This document shows positions 17,518 through 25,165 of a stretch of 36,936 nt of DNA, in pieces. A program made the position numbers and the translations under genes. The stretch's first letter is position 1. The number at the start of each line of letters is the position of its first letter. The DNA is from Desulfobulbaceae bacterium. GTDB lineage: Bacteria > Bacteroidota > Ignavibacteria > Kapaibacteriales > UBA2268. The stretch is from assembly GCA_018335795.1 (NCBI GenBank), contig JAGXRP010000062.1, positions 1-36,936 of the forward strand. Reading direction: 5' to 3'. The notes under the pieces were generated by a model, which saw nothing but the letters and a program-made list of their open reading frames with translations, was not told where the DNA came from and searched no databases.

Positions 17518-17988
17518 ATGTTGTGTGAAAGTGCAGAATTAGCAAAAATATTGCAGGAAAAGTCGGAGCAAGGAAAGAAAATAGTCTTCACAAACGGTTG
17601 CTTCGATATTCTTCATGCGGGACACGTCAAGTATCTTGAGCAATCTAAGCAAATGGGCGACGTGCTTGTAATCGGGTTGAATAGTGATGATTCGGTCAGA
17701 AGATTAAAAGGCGATTCGCGTCCCGTGAATAATCAAATAGATAGAGCGATTGTACTATCGGCACTCAGAGCAGTTGATTACGTTTGCTACTTTGAAGAAG
17801 ATACTCCTTTGGAATTGATTATGAAATTGAAGCCAAATATTATTACAAAAGGCGGCGATTACACCATAAAAGATGTAGTCGGTGGCGAGTTTGTAATCAA
17901 CAATGGGGGCGAGGTTGTAATAATTGAACTTGTCCCGGGCAAATCAACAACAAGCACGATTCAAAGACTTAATTCGCTCAAACAATGA
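17518..17988 (+). CDS. rfaE2: D-glycero-beta-D-manno-heptose 1-phosphate adenylyltransferase
   Basis: A 156-residue nucleotidyltransferase corresponding to RfaE domain II (HldC). The HxGH motif is HAGH at residues 33-36 within [20 protein letters not shown]. The [18 protein letters not shown] and [14 protein letters not shown] blocks are also present. It transfers AMP from ATP to heptose 1-phosphate. I chose the ATG at 17518, two bases after the kinase stop and preceded by GGGAG, over an upstream in-frame ATG at 17449 that would overlap the kinase by 67 bases and add no domain. Its stop overlaps the next start in an ATGA. Confidence 0.94.
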   Translation: MLCESAELAKILQEKSEQGKKIVFTNGCFDILHAGHVKYLEQSKQMGDVLVIGLNSDDSVRRLKGDSRPVNNQIDRAIVLSALRAVDYVCYFEEDTPLELIMKLKPNIITKGGDYTIKDVVGGEFVINNGGEVVIIELVPGKSTTSTIQRLNSLKQ

Positions 17989-18821
17989 AATACATACTAT
18001 TCATAATGCTTTTTCTAATGCTATCATGCTCAAAGAGCAACGAAGCGTATGTGGTAGAGGACAAAAACATAAAAATGGATACAAATGAAAATCAGTCAGA
18101 TCGCTTATTTGTCACTAAGAATGTACCTTTACCGTATGATTATGAACTTGTACGCGTAATCCCAAAAGAGCCAAAGGCTTACACTCAGGGCTTACTATTT
18201 CATAATGGACAACTTTACGAAAGCACAGGTCAATACGGAAGGTCATCTGTTCGAATTGTGGACCACAAAACCGGAAAAGTGCTAAAAACAAAGAAAATCA
18301 GCCCGCAATACTTTGGTGAAGGAATCGCTATCATAAACGATAAATTGTATATGCTCACTTGGACTTCGCGAACTTGCTTTGTTTTTGACCCGAATTCATT
18401 TAAAGAAATAGAGTCTTTCACATATCCGTCGGAAGGTTGGGGATTAGCAGATTACGGTGATAAATTAATCAAAAGTGACGGCAGCTATTTTCTCAGAATC
18501 ATTGACCCCGAAACTTTCAGAGAAGAAAAAGCGATTACGGTAGTACTAAATGGCAGACCCTTGACAAACTTAAACGAATTAGAATATGTAAACGGATTGC
18601 TATATGCCAACATATATATGTCTGACAAAATCGCTGTCATAGAGCCTGAAACTGGGGAAGTGTTGAGCATTATTGACTTTGGAACATTGCGTTCGTACGA
18701 AGAAAACAACAAAGATGCCGAAGCGTTCAACGGCATTGCATACAATCCGGCAACAGACACTTTTTATGTTACCGGGAAAGATTGGTTGAACTACTTTGAA
18801 GTAAAATTACTGTTTAATTAA
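17985..18821 (+). CDS. Glutaminyl-peptide cyclotransferase-like lipoprotein
   Basis: A 278-residue protein. The N-terminus ([19 protein letters not shown]) looks like a lipoprotein signal with Cys15 as the lipidation site. The mature part is a five-bladed beta-propeller of the plant/bacterial glutamine cyclotransferase family: [92 protein letters not shown]. Such enzymes turn N-terminal glutamine into pyroglutamate, probably here in the periplasm. In T9SS organisms many exported proteins acquire N-terminal pyroglutamate, which suits such an enzyme. Its ATGA overlap with rfaE2 indicates coupling. Confidence 0.88.
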   Translation: MKYILFIMLFLMLSCSKSNEAYVVEDKNIKMDTNENQSDRLFVTKNVPLPYDYELVRVIPKEPKAYTQGLLFHNGQLYESTGQYGRSSVRIVDHKTGKVLKTKKISPQYFGEGIAIINDKLYMLTWTSRTCFVFDPNSFKEIESFTYPSEGWGLADYGDKLIKSDGSYFLRIIDPETFREEKAITVVLNGRPLTNLNELEYVNGLLYANIYMSDKIAVIEPETGEVLSIIDFGTLRSYEENNKDAEAFNGIAYNPATDTFYVTGKDWLNYFEVKLLFN

Positions 18822-18949
18822 TTTTAATTAATTTGGTTATCATATAAGAATATATTAATTTTACATACTGTAATTTATCATTTTTCTGGAGCGAATTCGT
18901 AAAATTGTTTCTATTTGTTTATTAACGCGAGGTTTTATCGGGTGGAGAC

Positions 18950-18973
18950 TTCTACAAACTGATTTTTGTAGAA
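18950..18973. promoter_or_regulatory. Inverted repeat in the leader of the sugar transferase gene
   Basis: TTCTACAAA (18950-18958) and TTTGTAGAA (18965-18973) form a nine-bp stem with a six-base loop. It lies 20 bases before the sugar transferase ATG, just upstream of the AGGGG ribosome-binding site, with no T-run. It could be an operator or an mRNA hairpin; its role is unknown. Confidence 0.5.
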
Positions 18974-18993
18974 CATGCAAATAGGGGCTAAAT

Positions 18994-19662
18994 ATGCGAG
19001 TTTACTCAGAACCGAGAAACACTCTTGTCGTTGACTTACATGCCATTCAATCCGAAAGGCAATCTTACATTCGTATGAAACGTGCTTTAGACATTGTCTT
19101 AGCACTGATTATGATTGTGCTTACTTCGCCACTCTTTTTGATTACTGCACTATTAATCAAACTTTCAACAAGAGGACCCGTTATATATACCCAAATACGT
19201 CTTGGGCAATTCGGTCATAAGTTCCTTATTTACAAATTCCGGACAATGTACACATCGGCAGACTTCGACCACGAACAGTTCGAAATCGAAAAAGCGAAAG
19301 GCACATTCATCAAATCCCCTAAAGACCCGAGGATTACTCCTATTGGGCGATACTTACGGAATACAAGTATAGATGAACTGCCTCAGTTATTCAATGTTCT
19401 TTTAGGCGATATGAGCATCGTCGGTCCGCGACCTTCCGAAGAATTCTTTTTTTTGAATAATCAACGATTCAAAGATATTCGTTTGATGGTCAAACCGGGG
19501 ATGACCGGATTGTGGCAAGTGAAAAATCGTAGCAATCATTGCACAATTTTTGATATGATTGATTATGATATCGAATATATTCAAAATATGAATTTATGGA
19601 ATGATATAAAAATAATTTTGATGACAATTCCGGCTGTTTTGCAAGGGGAAGGTGCCGTTTAG
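18994..19662 (+). CDS. Undecaprenyl-phosphate sugar phosphotransferase (bacterial sugar transferase)
   Basis: A 222-residue monotopic membrane phosphoglycosyl transferase of the WbaP/WcaJ/PglC class. After a short cytoplasmic stretch comes the reentrant helix (KRALDIVLALIMIVLTSPLF), then GPVIYTQIRLGQFGHKFLIY, the KFRTM block, the RNTSIDELPQLFNVLLGDMS block containing the catalytic Asp-Glu pair, and the VGPRPSEE and KPGMTGLWQV motifs. It moves a sugar phosphate from a UDP-sugar to undecaprenyl phosphate, starting a surface glycan. No other glycan genes sit directly next to it, and it has its own leader with an inverted repeat, so it seems monocistronic. Confidence 0.93.
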   Translation: MRVYSEPRNTLVVDLHAIQSERQSYIRMKRALDIVLALIMIVLTSPLFLITALLIKLSTRGPVIYTQIRLGQFGHKFLIYKFRTMYTSADFDHEQFEIEKAKGTFIKSPKDPRITPIGRYLRNTSIDELPQLFNVLLGDMSIVGPRPSEEFFFLNNQRFKDIRLMVKPGMTGLWQVKNRSNHCTIFDMIDYDIEYIQNMNLWNDIKIILMTIPAVLQGEGAV

Positions 19663-19705
19663 TATCCGACTTCGTTTTTGGGGCTTTATTTGCTTTTTAA
19701 TCATA

Positions 19706-19747
19706 TTTAGGGTGCAAGGCATATTATCACATGTTTTGCACCCTAAA
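19706..19747. terminator. Hairpin after the sugar transferase gene, probable terminator
   Basis: TTTAGGGTGCAA (19706-19717) pairs with TTGCACCCTAAA (19736-19747) across an 18-base loop. The 12-bp perfect stem is followed by CTTTT, a short U-tract. It lies 44 bases after the sugar transferase stop. The core GGGTGCA stem recurs in the terminator at 29847-29872. Confidence 0.65.
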
Positions 19748-19780
19748 CTTTTAACATAGCGAAAATATGAAAGCCACTTT

Positions 19781-19886
19781 TGTGTAGTTCCTACACACGT
19801 TTTCGCACTATTTTTTTTTCTATGTCATAAATTTTTCCATTATACGTTATCATATAATTAATTATAATATTAGTGGAGATTTTAAA
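19781..19886 (+). promoter_or_regulatory. Upstream region of grpE-dnaJ with candidate -10 and small inverted repeat
   Basis: A seven-bp inverted repeat, TGTGTAG (19781-19787) and CTACACA (19791-19797), precedes an AT-rich stretch ending in TATAAT (19863-19868), a candidate -10. GTGGAG at 19873-19878 is a ribosome-binding site for the ATG at 19887. I found no CIRCE element (TTAGCACTC-N9-GAGTGCTAA), so HrcA control is not supported by the sequence. Confidence 0.45.
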
Positions 19887-20591
19887 ATGGATGAGCAAAC
19901 AGGAAATCAAAAAAAACCATTGCGTCCTGCTCCAAATAAAAAACAGGACATTTACAATACATATTTGAAAAATGAAAAAAGTCGTAATATACCGATACAA
20001 GATTTGGAGGAAGAATTAAAAATGAGTGAAAATAATAACACGAACGATGAATTTGAAAATGAAAATGTCGTTCCGGAATCAAACAACAATGAAACTGATA
20101 TTTCAGAATTCGTGGATGTGATTAGCGAATTAAACAAACAAAACGAAACACTTATGTCTGAACGTGACGATTTGAAAGAGCAACTTATTCGAAAAGCCGC
20201 CGAACTCGAAAATGTTCGTCGCCGCAGTATTCGCGAAAAGCAAGAAATGATTGATTTTGCGAACGAAAGATTGCTTTTCAAAATGCTTGAATTGCTTGAT
20301 GACATTACTTCAGCATCGAATGCATCTCACAATACGACTGATTTTGATAGCTTGGTTAAAGGCTTGGATATGATTCAAGCTAAAGCTATGAAGCTATTTG
20401 ACGAAGCCGGTGTAAAGAAAATGGAAGAAAACGTGGGCTCACAATTTGATGTAAATTTCCACGAGGCACTGATGATGGCTCCTTCGGAATTACCTGAAGG
20501 TGCAATTGTACAAGTGATTCAACCCGGCTACATGATAAAAGAAAAAGTATTACGACACGCAAAAGTCATCACATCAGCCGGAAATCAATAA
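19887..20591 (+). CDS. grpE: Nucleotide exchange factor GrpE
   Basis: A 234-residue GrpE, the ADP/ATP exchange factor for DnaK. An acidic Asn/Glu-rich N-terminal segment leads to the long coiled-coil helix (residues ~75-130: LKEQLIRKAAELENVRRRS), then the VKGLDMIQAKAMKLFDEAGV and HEALMMAPS blocks and the terminal beta-domain (IVQVIQPGYMIKEKVLRHAK). The first 44 residues are an unusual basic/proline-containing extension. An internal ATG at 20022 has a strong GGAGGAAG upstream and would give a 190-residue protein, the more typical length. Both starts may be used. dnaJ follows 18 bases later; dnaK is not adjacent. Confidence 0.93.
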   Translation: MDEQTGNQKKPLRPAPNKKQDIYNTYLKNEKSRNIPIQDLEEELKMSENNNTNDEFENENVVPESNNNETDISEFVDVISELNKQNETLMSERDDLKEQLIRKAAELENVRRRSIREKQEMIDFANERLLFKMLELLDDITSASNASHNTTDFDSLVKGLDMIQAKAMKLFDEAGVKKMEENVGSQFDVNFHEALMMAPSELPEGAIVQVIQPGYMIKEKVLRHAKVITSAGNQ

Positions 20592-20609
20592 AAATAGGAT
20601 AGGAAAAGA

Positions 20610-21770
20610 ATGGAAAAGCGCGATTATTATGAGATATTGGGTCTGGACAAAAACGCAACGCCTGATTTGGTAAAGGTAAATTACCGTAAAATGGCTATAA
20701 AATATCATCCGGATAAGAATCCTGGTGACCCAGATGCGGAGAATATGTTTAAGGAAGCTGCTGAAGCCTACGAAGTGCTCAGCGACCCGAACAAAAAGGC
20801 TCGGTACGACCGCTATGGTCATCAAGGTTTGCGTGGTGGGCAAGATTACCACACATACCAAAACATGGAGGACATTTTCTCTTCTTTTGGTGATATTTTT
20901 GGCGGTGGTGGAAGCATATTCGATAGTTTTTTTGGTGGCTCAAACGCAGGACGTGGCAAACGATACTCCGGCGAACCCGGTGCGGATATAAAGATTAAAT
21001 TACCTTTAACTTTAGAAGAGATTTCCGAAGGCGTCGCAAAAACTTTGAAAGTACGCAGACTTGTGACTTGCTCCACTTGCTCGGGTACAGGTGCGAAGTC
21101 CGGTGGCAAACGAACTTGCAGCACTTGCAATGGTCATGGTGAAGTTCGCCAAGTGTCACGTTCAGTATTCGGTCAATTCATCAATGTTTCCGTATGTCAA
21201 GCATGCAGCGGTACAGGTGAGGAAATCACCGACAGATGTACTGATTGTCGTGGTGAAGGTAGAATATTTGGCGAAGATAAAATAAAAATTGATATTCCTG
21301 CAGGTGTCGAAGAAGGCAACTACATACCGCTTCGTGGCAAGGGGCATGTTGGCAAAAATGGTGGCGCATCGGGAGATTTGATGGTAATAATCGAAGAGAA
21401 AAAACATGCGCATTTTGTTCGTGACCACAATAACATTATATACAATCTAAACATCACTTTCCCGCAAGCCGCTCTGGGCGATAGTGTAGAAGTACCCACT
21501 CTTGCCGGAACAGATAACGTTAAAATTGAACCCGGTACTCAAAACGGTACAAAATTGAGAATCAGAGATAAAGGAATTCCATATCTTAATTCTTCAGGCA
21601 GGGGAGACCAATATGTTATTTTGCATATTTCGATACCAACGAGATTGACATCTAAAGAAAAAGAATTAATTGAATCTCTCGCAGAGTTGGATAATTTTTC
21701 GCCCTCGCAATTAAATAATAAAGAAAAAGACAAAAATATTTTCGAGAAAATCAAAGATGCTTTTGTATAA
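20610..21770 (+). CDS. dnaJ: Chaperone DnaJ
   Basis: A full 386-residue type I DnaJ: J domain with HPD (residues 33-35), a Gly/Phe-rich linker (~73-112), four CxxCxGxG zinc-binding motifs (Cys pairs 154/157, 170/173, 196/199, 210/213), and the C-terminal substrate-binding domains. It delivers unfolded clients to DnaK and stimulates its ATPase. It starts at ATG 20610, with AGGAAAAG just upstream, and follows grpE in one operon. A dedicated terminator follows. Confidence 0.97.
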   Translation: MEKRDYYEILGLDKNATPDLVKVNYRKMAIKYHPDKNPGDPDAENMFKEAAEAYEVLSDPNKKARYDRYGHQGLRGGQDYHTYQNMEDIFSSFGDIFGGGGSIFDSFFGGSNAGRGKRYSGEPGADIKIKLPLTLEEISEGVAKTLKVRRLVTCSTCSGTGAKSGGKRTCSTCNGHGEVRQVSRSVFGQFINVSVCQACSGTGEEITDRCTDCRGEGRIFGEDKIKIDIPAGVEEGNYIPLRGKGHVGKNGGASGDLMVIIEEKKHAHFVRDHNNIIYNLNITFPQAALGDSVEVPTLAGTDNVKIEPGTQNGTKLRIRDKGIPYLNSSGRGDQYVILHISIPTRLTSKEKELIESLAELDNFSPSQLNNKEKDKNIFEKIKDAFV

Positions 21771-21797
21771 TTAATTATTTATTTTCATTTTTTCTAT

Positions 21798-21836
21798 AAT
21801 TCCAAGTTCTTTATATTTAATTCCTTGGAATTTTTT
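21798..21836 (+). terminator. Rho-independent terminator of grpE-dnaJ
   Basis: AATTCCAAG (21798-21806) pairs with CTTGGAATT (21824-21832) across a 17-base loop, followed directly by a T-run. It lies 28 bases after the dnaJ stop. Confidence 0.75.
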
Positions 21837-21955
21837 ATTTGTACTATTTTAATATAATTATTTTCGTATTAATTATATTATTTTTCAGATTTGGAAATTG
21901 CAAATATCATACTTAGTTTTGCAAGAGAAATTGTTAACTAATAGTGGAAATTGTT

Positions 21956-23434
21956 ATGTCGAATGCTCCTCAAGTAGAACTTGCAAGGCTCAGATTACTA
22001 AATGAAAAACGATTTATCAATGCTTCGTTGACGTACATTCGTGAAATGCTGGCTAACTATGGTTTCGATGATAGAGAGCTTATGCAAATAGAACTCGTCG
22101 CAGAGGAAACTTCCGTCAGCATTATCGAAAACTCTTTCGATGCAGACGAAAGTGGATATTACGACATTGCCTTAATCCGTCAACCAAACAAAATTGTACT
22201 CGCATTTGAAGACAAGGGCTTGCCATTCGACATAAAACAACTCGAAAGCAACGACGAGGGAGCTCTCCGAGTGCTTCTGATGAAAAAGATAGCCGACGAG
22301 TTGCATTTTATAAATCTCGGCAAAAATGGCAAAAGAATTGAAATTCATAAAAATTTACCTGCAAAAACTATCGCGGAATACACTGAGCAAGACCTTTCGC
22401 CAATAGACCCCGAAACCACGCGCGCTTCCGATGATGTAGAATTTATGCTGATGAGTTCCGAGCAATCAGTCGCATTGGCTCGCTGTGTCTATCGCTCTTA
22501 TGGGCTGACCTATGCAGGGGATTTTATCTATTATCCCGAGAAAATTAGCGAGTTGCTCGATTCTAAGCTGCTGCGCTCGGTGGTGGCACTCAATTCGGAA
22601 GGCGAGCTCGTTGCACATTTGGGGCTGAATTTCTTGACCAAAGACGCTAAGGTAGGCGAGACCGGGCAAGCGGTGGTTGACCCGCGTTATCGTGGACGCG
22701 GACTTTTCGAAAGCTTGAAAAAATGGCTTGCAAAACATTCAGAATCAATCGGCGATTTCGGATTTTACAGCGAAGCAGTCTCAATTCACCCTTACACACA
22801 AAAGGGCAACATAGCACTTGGTGGACACGAAACAGGAATCGTACTCGGTTACGTTCCGCCGAATTTGACTTTCAAGAAAATAGGTAATTTAGGCGAAGGC
22901 AAACGCCAAACGGCAGTGTTATTCTATCTTCGTGTAAACGAAGAACCTTTTAGGGATGTATATTTACCCGAGAATCATAAGGAAATGCTCACGAAAATAA
23001 TAAATGAAAATCAATTGAATCGCGAAATAAAAGTAATTAGCGACGATTTTGTAGTTGAAAATGAAAAATCCGAAATTGAAGTTCGAGTCAAACCTGATTG
23101 GGGGCAAGCACATTTAATCGTACATCGCTTTGGGGCAGATTTCCCCGATATCATTGAATATAATTTGCGTGATATTATCCGCCGCAAAATCGAATATACT
23201 TATATTGACATGCCATTCAGCTATCCTGCAACCGCACATTTTTGTCCGATGCTCGAATCATTGGGATTTTTCTTCTCGGGTATAATTCCCGAATTATTCG
23301 ATGGTGATGCATTTAGATTGCAATTCCTCAATCACGTAGAAATTGATGCAGACAAAATCTGTACAGCATCGAAATTTGGCAAAGAATTGCTCGATTATTG
23401 CCTTGCAGAACGTGAAAGAGTAGGCGGGGTTTAG
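21956..23434 (+). CDS. RsbW-like ATPase domain fused to GNAT acetyltransferase
   Basis: A 492-residue fusion. Residues ~10-135 resemble the HATPase_c_2 fold of anti-sigma kinases such as RsbW/SpoIIAB: IELVAEETSVSII occupies the N-box position and LAFEDKGLPFD (82-92) is the D-x-G-x-x-F G1 box. The N-box asparagine that binds Mg-ATP is Ser55. Residues ~160-310 are a GNAT acetyltransferase with the CoA loop in VVDPRYRGRGLFESLKKW (240-257). The last ~170 residues may be a second, degenerate acyltransferase-like domain. A GTG at 21944 would add four residues; I prefer the ATG at 21956. Substrate and partner are unknown; the gene is monocistronic after the dnaJ terminator. Confidence 0.8.
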   Translation: MSNAPQVELARLRLLNEKRFINASLTYIREMLANYGFDDRELMQIELVAEETSVSIIENSFDADESGYYDIALIRQPNKIVLAFEDKGLPFDIKQLESNDEGALRVLLMKKIADELHFINLGKNGKRIEIHKNLPAKTIAEYTEQDLSPIDPETTRASDDVEFMLMSSEQSVALARCVYRSYGLTYAGDFIYYPEKISELLDSKLLRSVVALNSEGELVAHLGLNFLTKDAKVGETGQAVVDPRYRGRGLFESLKKWLAKHSESIGDFGFYSEAVSIHPYTQKGNIALGGHETGIVLGYVPPNLTFKKIGNLGEGKRQTAVLFYLRVNEEPFRDVYLPENHKEMLTKIINENQLNREIKVISDDFVVENEKSEIEVRVKPDWGQAHLIVHRFGADFPDIIEYNLRDIIRRKIEYTYIDMPFSYPATAHFCPMLESLGFFFSGIIPELFDGDAFRLQFLNHVEIDADKICTASKFGKELLDYCLAERERVGGV

Positions 23435-23510
23435 GGGATGGGGGGTTTGAGTATGGGGGTTGGGGGATAGTGGTTTGGGGAGCGCAATCCTGATGGGATT
23501 GAATGTAAAT
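23435..23510. repeat. G-rich and palindromic repeat element after the GNAT-fusion gene
   Basis: Directly after the stop come repeated GGGG/TTGGGGG runs (23435-23480), then the small hairpin CAATCC-TGATG-GGATTG (23485-23501) followed by AATGT. The same parts recur after the next gene (24057-24184) and after the TonB receptor gene (27495-27615), so this is one copy of a dispersed element. The G-runs could form quadruplexes. Confidence 0.7.
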
Positions 23511-23541
23511 ATTAAACTAATTTTTTAAAGGAATTTTTTCA

Positions 23542-24066
23542 ATGCAAAAGCCTGATTCAAAAGAACATAGACCGTATTTCGCGAACTATTTAAATTTAGT
23601 CCCCGACGGTGATTTCTTCCAGCTTTACGACCAGAACACCGATGAAGTGGCGAGATTTTTCTCGTCAATTGACAAATCAAAGCATGAATATCGTTATGCG
23701 GAAAACAAATGGACACCCAAAGAAGTCCTGCTGCACGTTTGCGACACAGACAGGATATTTTCCTACCGCGCCTTCGTTTGCATACGTGGAGATAGCATCA
23801 CTATTCTCATGCCCTTCGACGAGAACGTTTATGCTGCTAACGCTGACGTCAGCAACAGGTCTATGGATAGTATAGTTGACGAGTTCAGAATTATCCGGCA
23901 GGGATTGAGAATCCTATTGGAAAATGCAAGCGAAGAGCAAAGAAAATTCTTGGGCAACAACGACGGATTCAAGATTTCAGCTCGCGCCCTTGGCTATATC
24001 ACAATCGGTCACGCAATTCACCACATGAACATAATCAAAGAGCGCTATTTGGGGTTTGGGGGATAG
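23542..24066 (+). CDS. DinB-family metal-binding protein
   Basis: A 174-residue four-helix-bundle protein of the DinB/YfiT group. The metal-binding histidines are visible: His65 in WTPKEVLLHVCDTDRIFSYR and the H-x3-H pair His157/His161 in GHAIHHMNIIKERY. Family members include thiol-dependent transferases (bacillithiol or mycothiol S-transferases) and damage-induced proteins of unknown activity; the exact reaction cannot be inferred. AAAGGAATT lies ahead of the ATG. The last codons (GFGG) are encoded by the G-rich repeat that begins here, so that repeat has probably extended or replaced the original C-terminus. Confidence 0.85.
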   Translation: MQKPDSKEHRPYFANYLNLVPDGDFFQLYDQNTDEVARFFSSIDKSKHEYRYAENKWTPKEVLLHVCDTDRIFSYRAFVCIRGDSITILMPFDENVYAANADVSNRSMDSIVDEFRIIRQGLRILLENASEEQRKFLGNNDGFKISARALGYITIGHAIHHMNIIKERYLGFGG

Positions 24067-24195
24067 GGTTTGGGGGATAGGGGTTGGGGGATTGGGTTTG
24101 GGGTTTGGGTATTTTTACCACGAAGTGGTTAAATATCTATAAAAATACGAATACTACAGCCCCAAAACAATCCTGGAGGGATTGAATATCTGTAG
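24050..24195. repeat. G-rich/palindromic element overlapping the dinB-like gene end
   Basis: TTGGGG-type runs (24050-24108) are followed by a 30-base block at 24107-24136 containing TTTTTACCACGAAGTGGTTA, which has a CCAC-GAA-GTGG hairpin and is identical to 27519-27548. Then comes a CAATCC-TGGAG-GGATTG hairpin (24168-24184). The G-rich part codes for the end of the DinB protein and its stop. Confidence 0.8.
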
Positions 24196-24247
24196 GTTAG
24201 AAATGTAGCTTTTGTAACACAAACTAATGAAACATATCTCACGTTAA

Positions 24248-24277
24248 GATAAAATTTATATATAATTCAATTTTATC
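24248..24277. promoter_or_regulatory. Inverted repeat upstream of the PAS-LuxR gene
   Basis: GATAAAATT (24248-24256) and AATTTTATC (24269-24277) flank a 12-base TATA-rich centre that includes TATATAAT. It lies 20 bases before the regulator's ATG. Position and symmetry suit an operator overlapping a promoter, possibly for autoregulation. Confidence 0.45.
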
Positions 24278-24297
24278 ATTTTTAAAATAAAATAAAT

Positions 24298-25086
24298 ATG
24301 GCAAATGCCAACCAAAATAATATTGCATTAACATATTTTGAACTTCTACAACAGCAAAATTTTCAGCTTGATAAATTAGACTATTCCTTGCTCGAAAAAC
24401 ACAAATCAAAGCTCCAAATAATTGCGGATATTTCTAATTGTGGAGTAAGCGTTTTTGATTTATTCAAAAAAGAACATGTCTTTTTCTCACCAAATTTTGG
24501 GGCCCTACTCGGTTATGATTTGAATAATATTATGCAACAAGAGCACGATTATTGGGATTCACTTATTCATCCTGACGATTATATTATGCTCATGGAAGTA
24601 GGGATAACTTTACTTAAGCTCTTTTTCAAATTAAACAAAGAAGATAAAATCAACCATAAATTAGTCAATGATTACCGAATTTTAAATGCGAATGGCGAAT
24701 ATGTTAGAGTTATTGAGCAACACCAAGCTCTTGAATTGGACGAATTTGGTAATTTGTGGTTATCATTGAGCATAATAGATATTTCACCTAACCAAGACAT
24801 TAGCCATGGACTGAAAAGTCAGCTTCTGAATTTTAAATCAGGGAAAATTATACCATTTAATGATGATAAAAGAGAAAATGAAAACATTAGTATAGTTTTA
24901 TCAAAAAGAGAATTGCAAATATTACAAATGGTTAGAGATGGGCTTTTGAGTAAAGAAATTTCCAATGAATTGGATATAAGTTTGCATACAGTAAATACTC
25001 ATCGCCAAAGAGTCTTAGAAAAATTAGGTGCAAATAATTCTATGGAGGCAGTAGTATTTGCCTCTCGGCTTGGGCTATTACAATAA
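24298..25086 (+). CDS. PAS-domain LuxR-family transcriptional regulator
   Basis: A 262-residue cytoplasmic regulator. Residues ~38-165 form a PAS domain (FFSPNFGALLGYDLNNI, WDSLIHPDDY, then a strand with DISPNQD). Residues ~200-262 form a LuxR/GerE DNA-binding domain with LSKRELQILQMVRDGLLSKE, ISLHTVNTHRQRVLEKLG and a final helix. There is no receiver domain, so activity is probably set by a ligand or partner sensed by PAS rather than by phosphorylation. Several Bacteroidota proteins of this type are solitary. The next gene downstream, 79 bases away, is a TonB-dependent receptor, a plausible target. Confidence 0.9.
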   Translation: MANANQNNIALTYFELLQQQNFQLDKLDYSLLEKHKSKLQIIADISNCGVSVFDLFKKEHVFFSPNFGALLGYDLNNIMQQEHDYWDSLIHPDDYIMLMEVGITLLKLFFKLNKEDKINHKLVNDYRILNANGEYVRVIEQHQALELDEFGNLWLSLSIIDISPNQDISHGLKSQLLNFKSGKIIPFNDDKRENENISIVLSKRELQILQMVRDGLLSKEISNELDISLHTVNTHRQRVLEKLGANNSMEAVVFASRLGLLQ

Positions 25087-25091
25087 ATCCT

Positions 25092-25155
25092 ACTGATAAA
25101 TCAGTATTGTACACATATCATATAAAGAATATTTTTGTTCTTTTGAACAAATATT
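25092..25155. promoter_or_regulatory. Two inverted repeats before the TonB receptor gene
   Basis: ACTGAT-AA-ATCAGT (25092-25105) is a perfect small palindrome. AATATTTTTGTTC (25128-25140) and GAACAAATATT (25145-25155) form a nearly perfect inverted repeat around TTTT. They fill the 79-base gap between the LuxR and receptor genes. The first may act as a weak terminator stem or operator, the second as an operator. No Shine-Dalgarno sequence precedes the receptor ATG. Confidence 0.45.
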
Positions 25156-25165
25156 AAAATTAAAT

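Noticed and set aside
19660-19887. CIRCE/HrcA operator for the grpE-dnaJ operon
   Set aside because: No TTAGCACTC-N9-GAGTGCTAA or close variant is present; only a short unrelated inverted repeat is seen.
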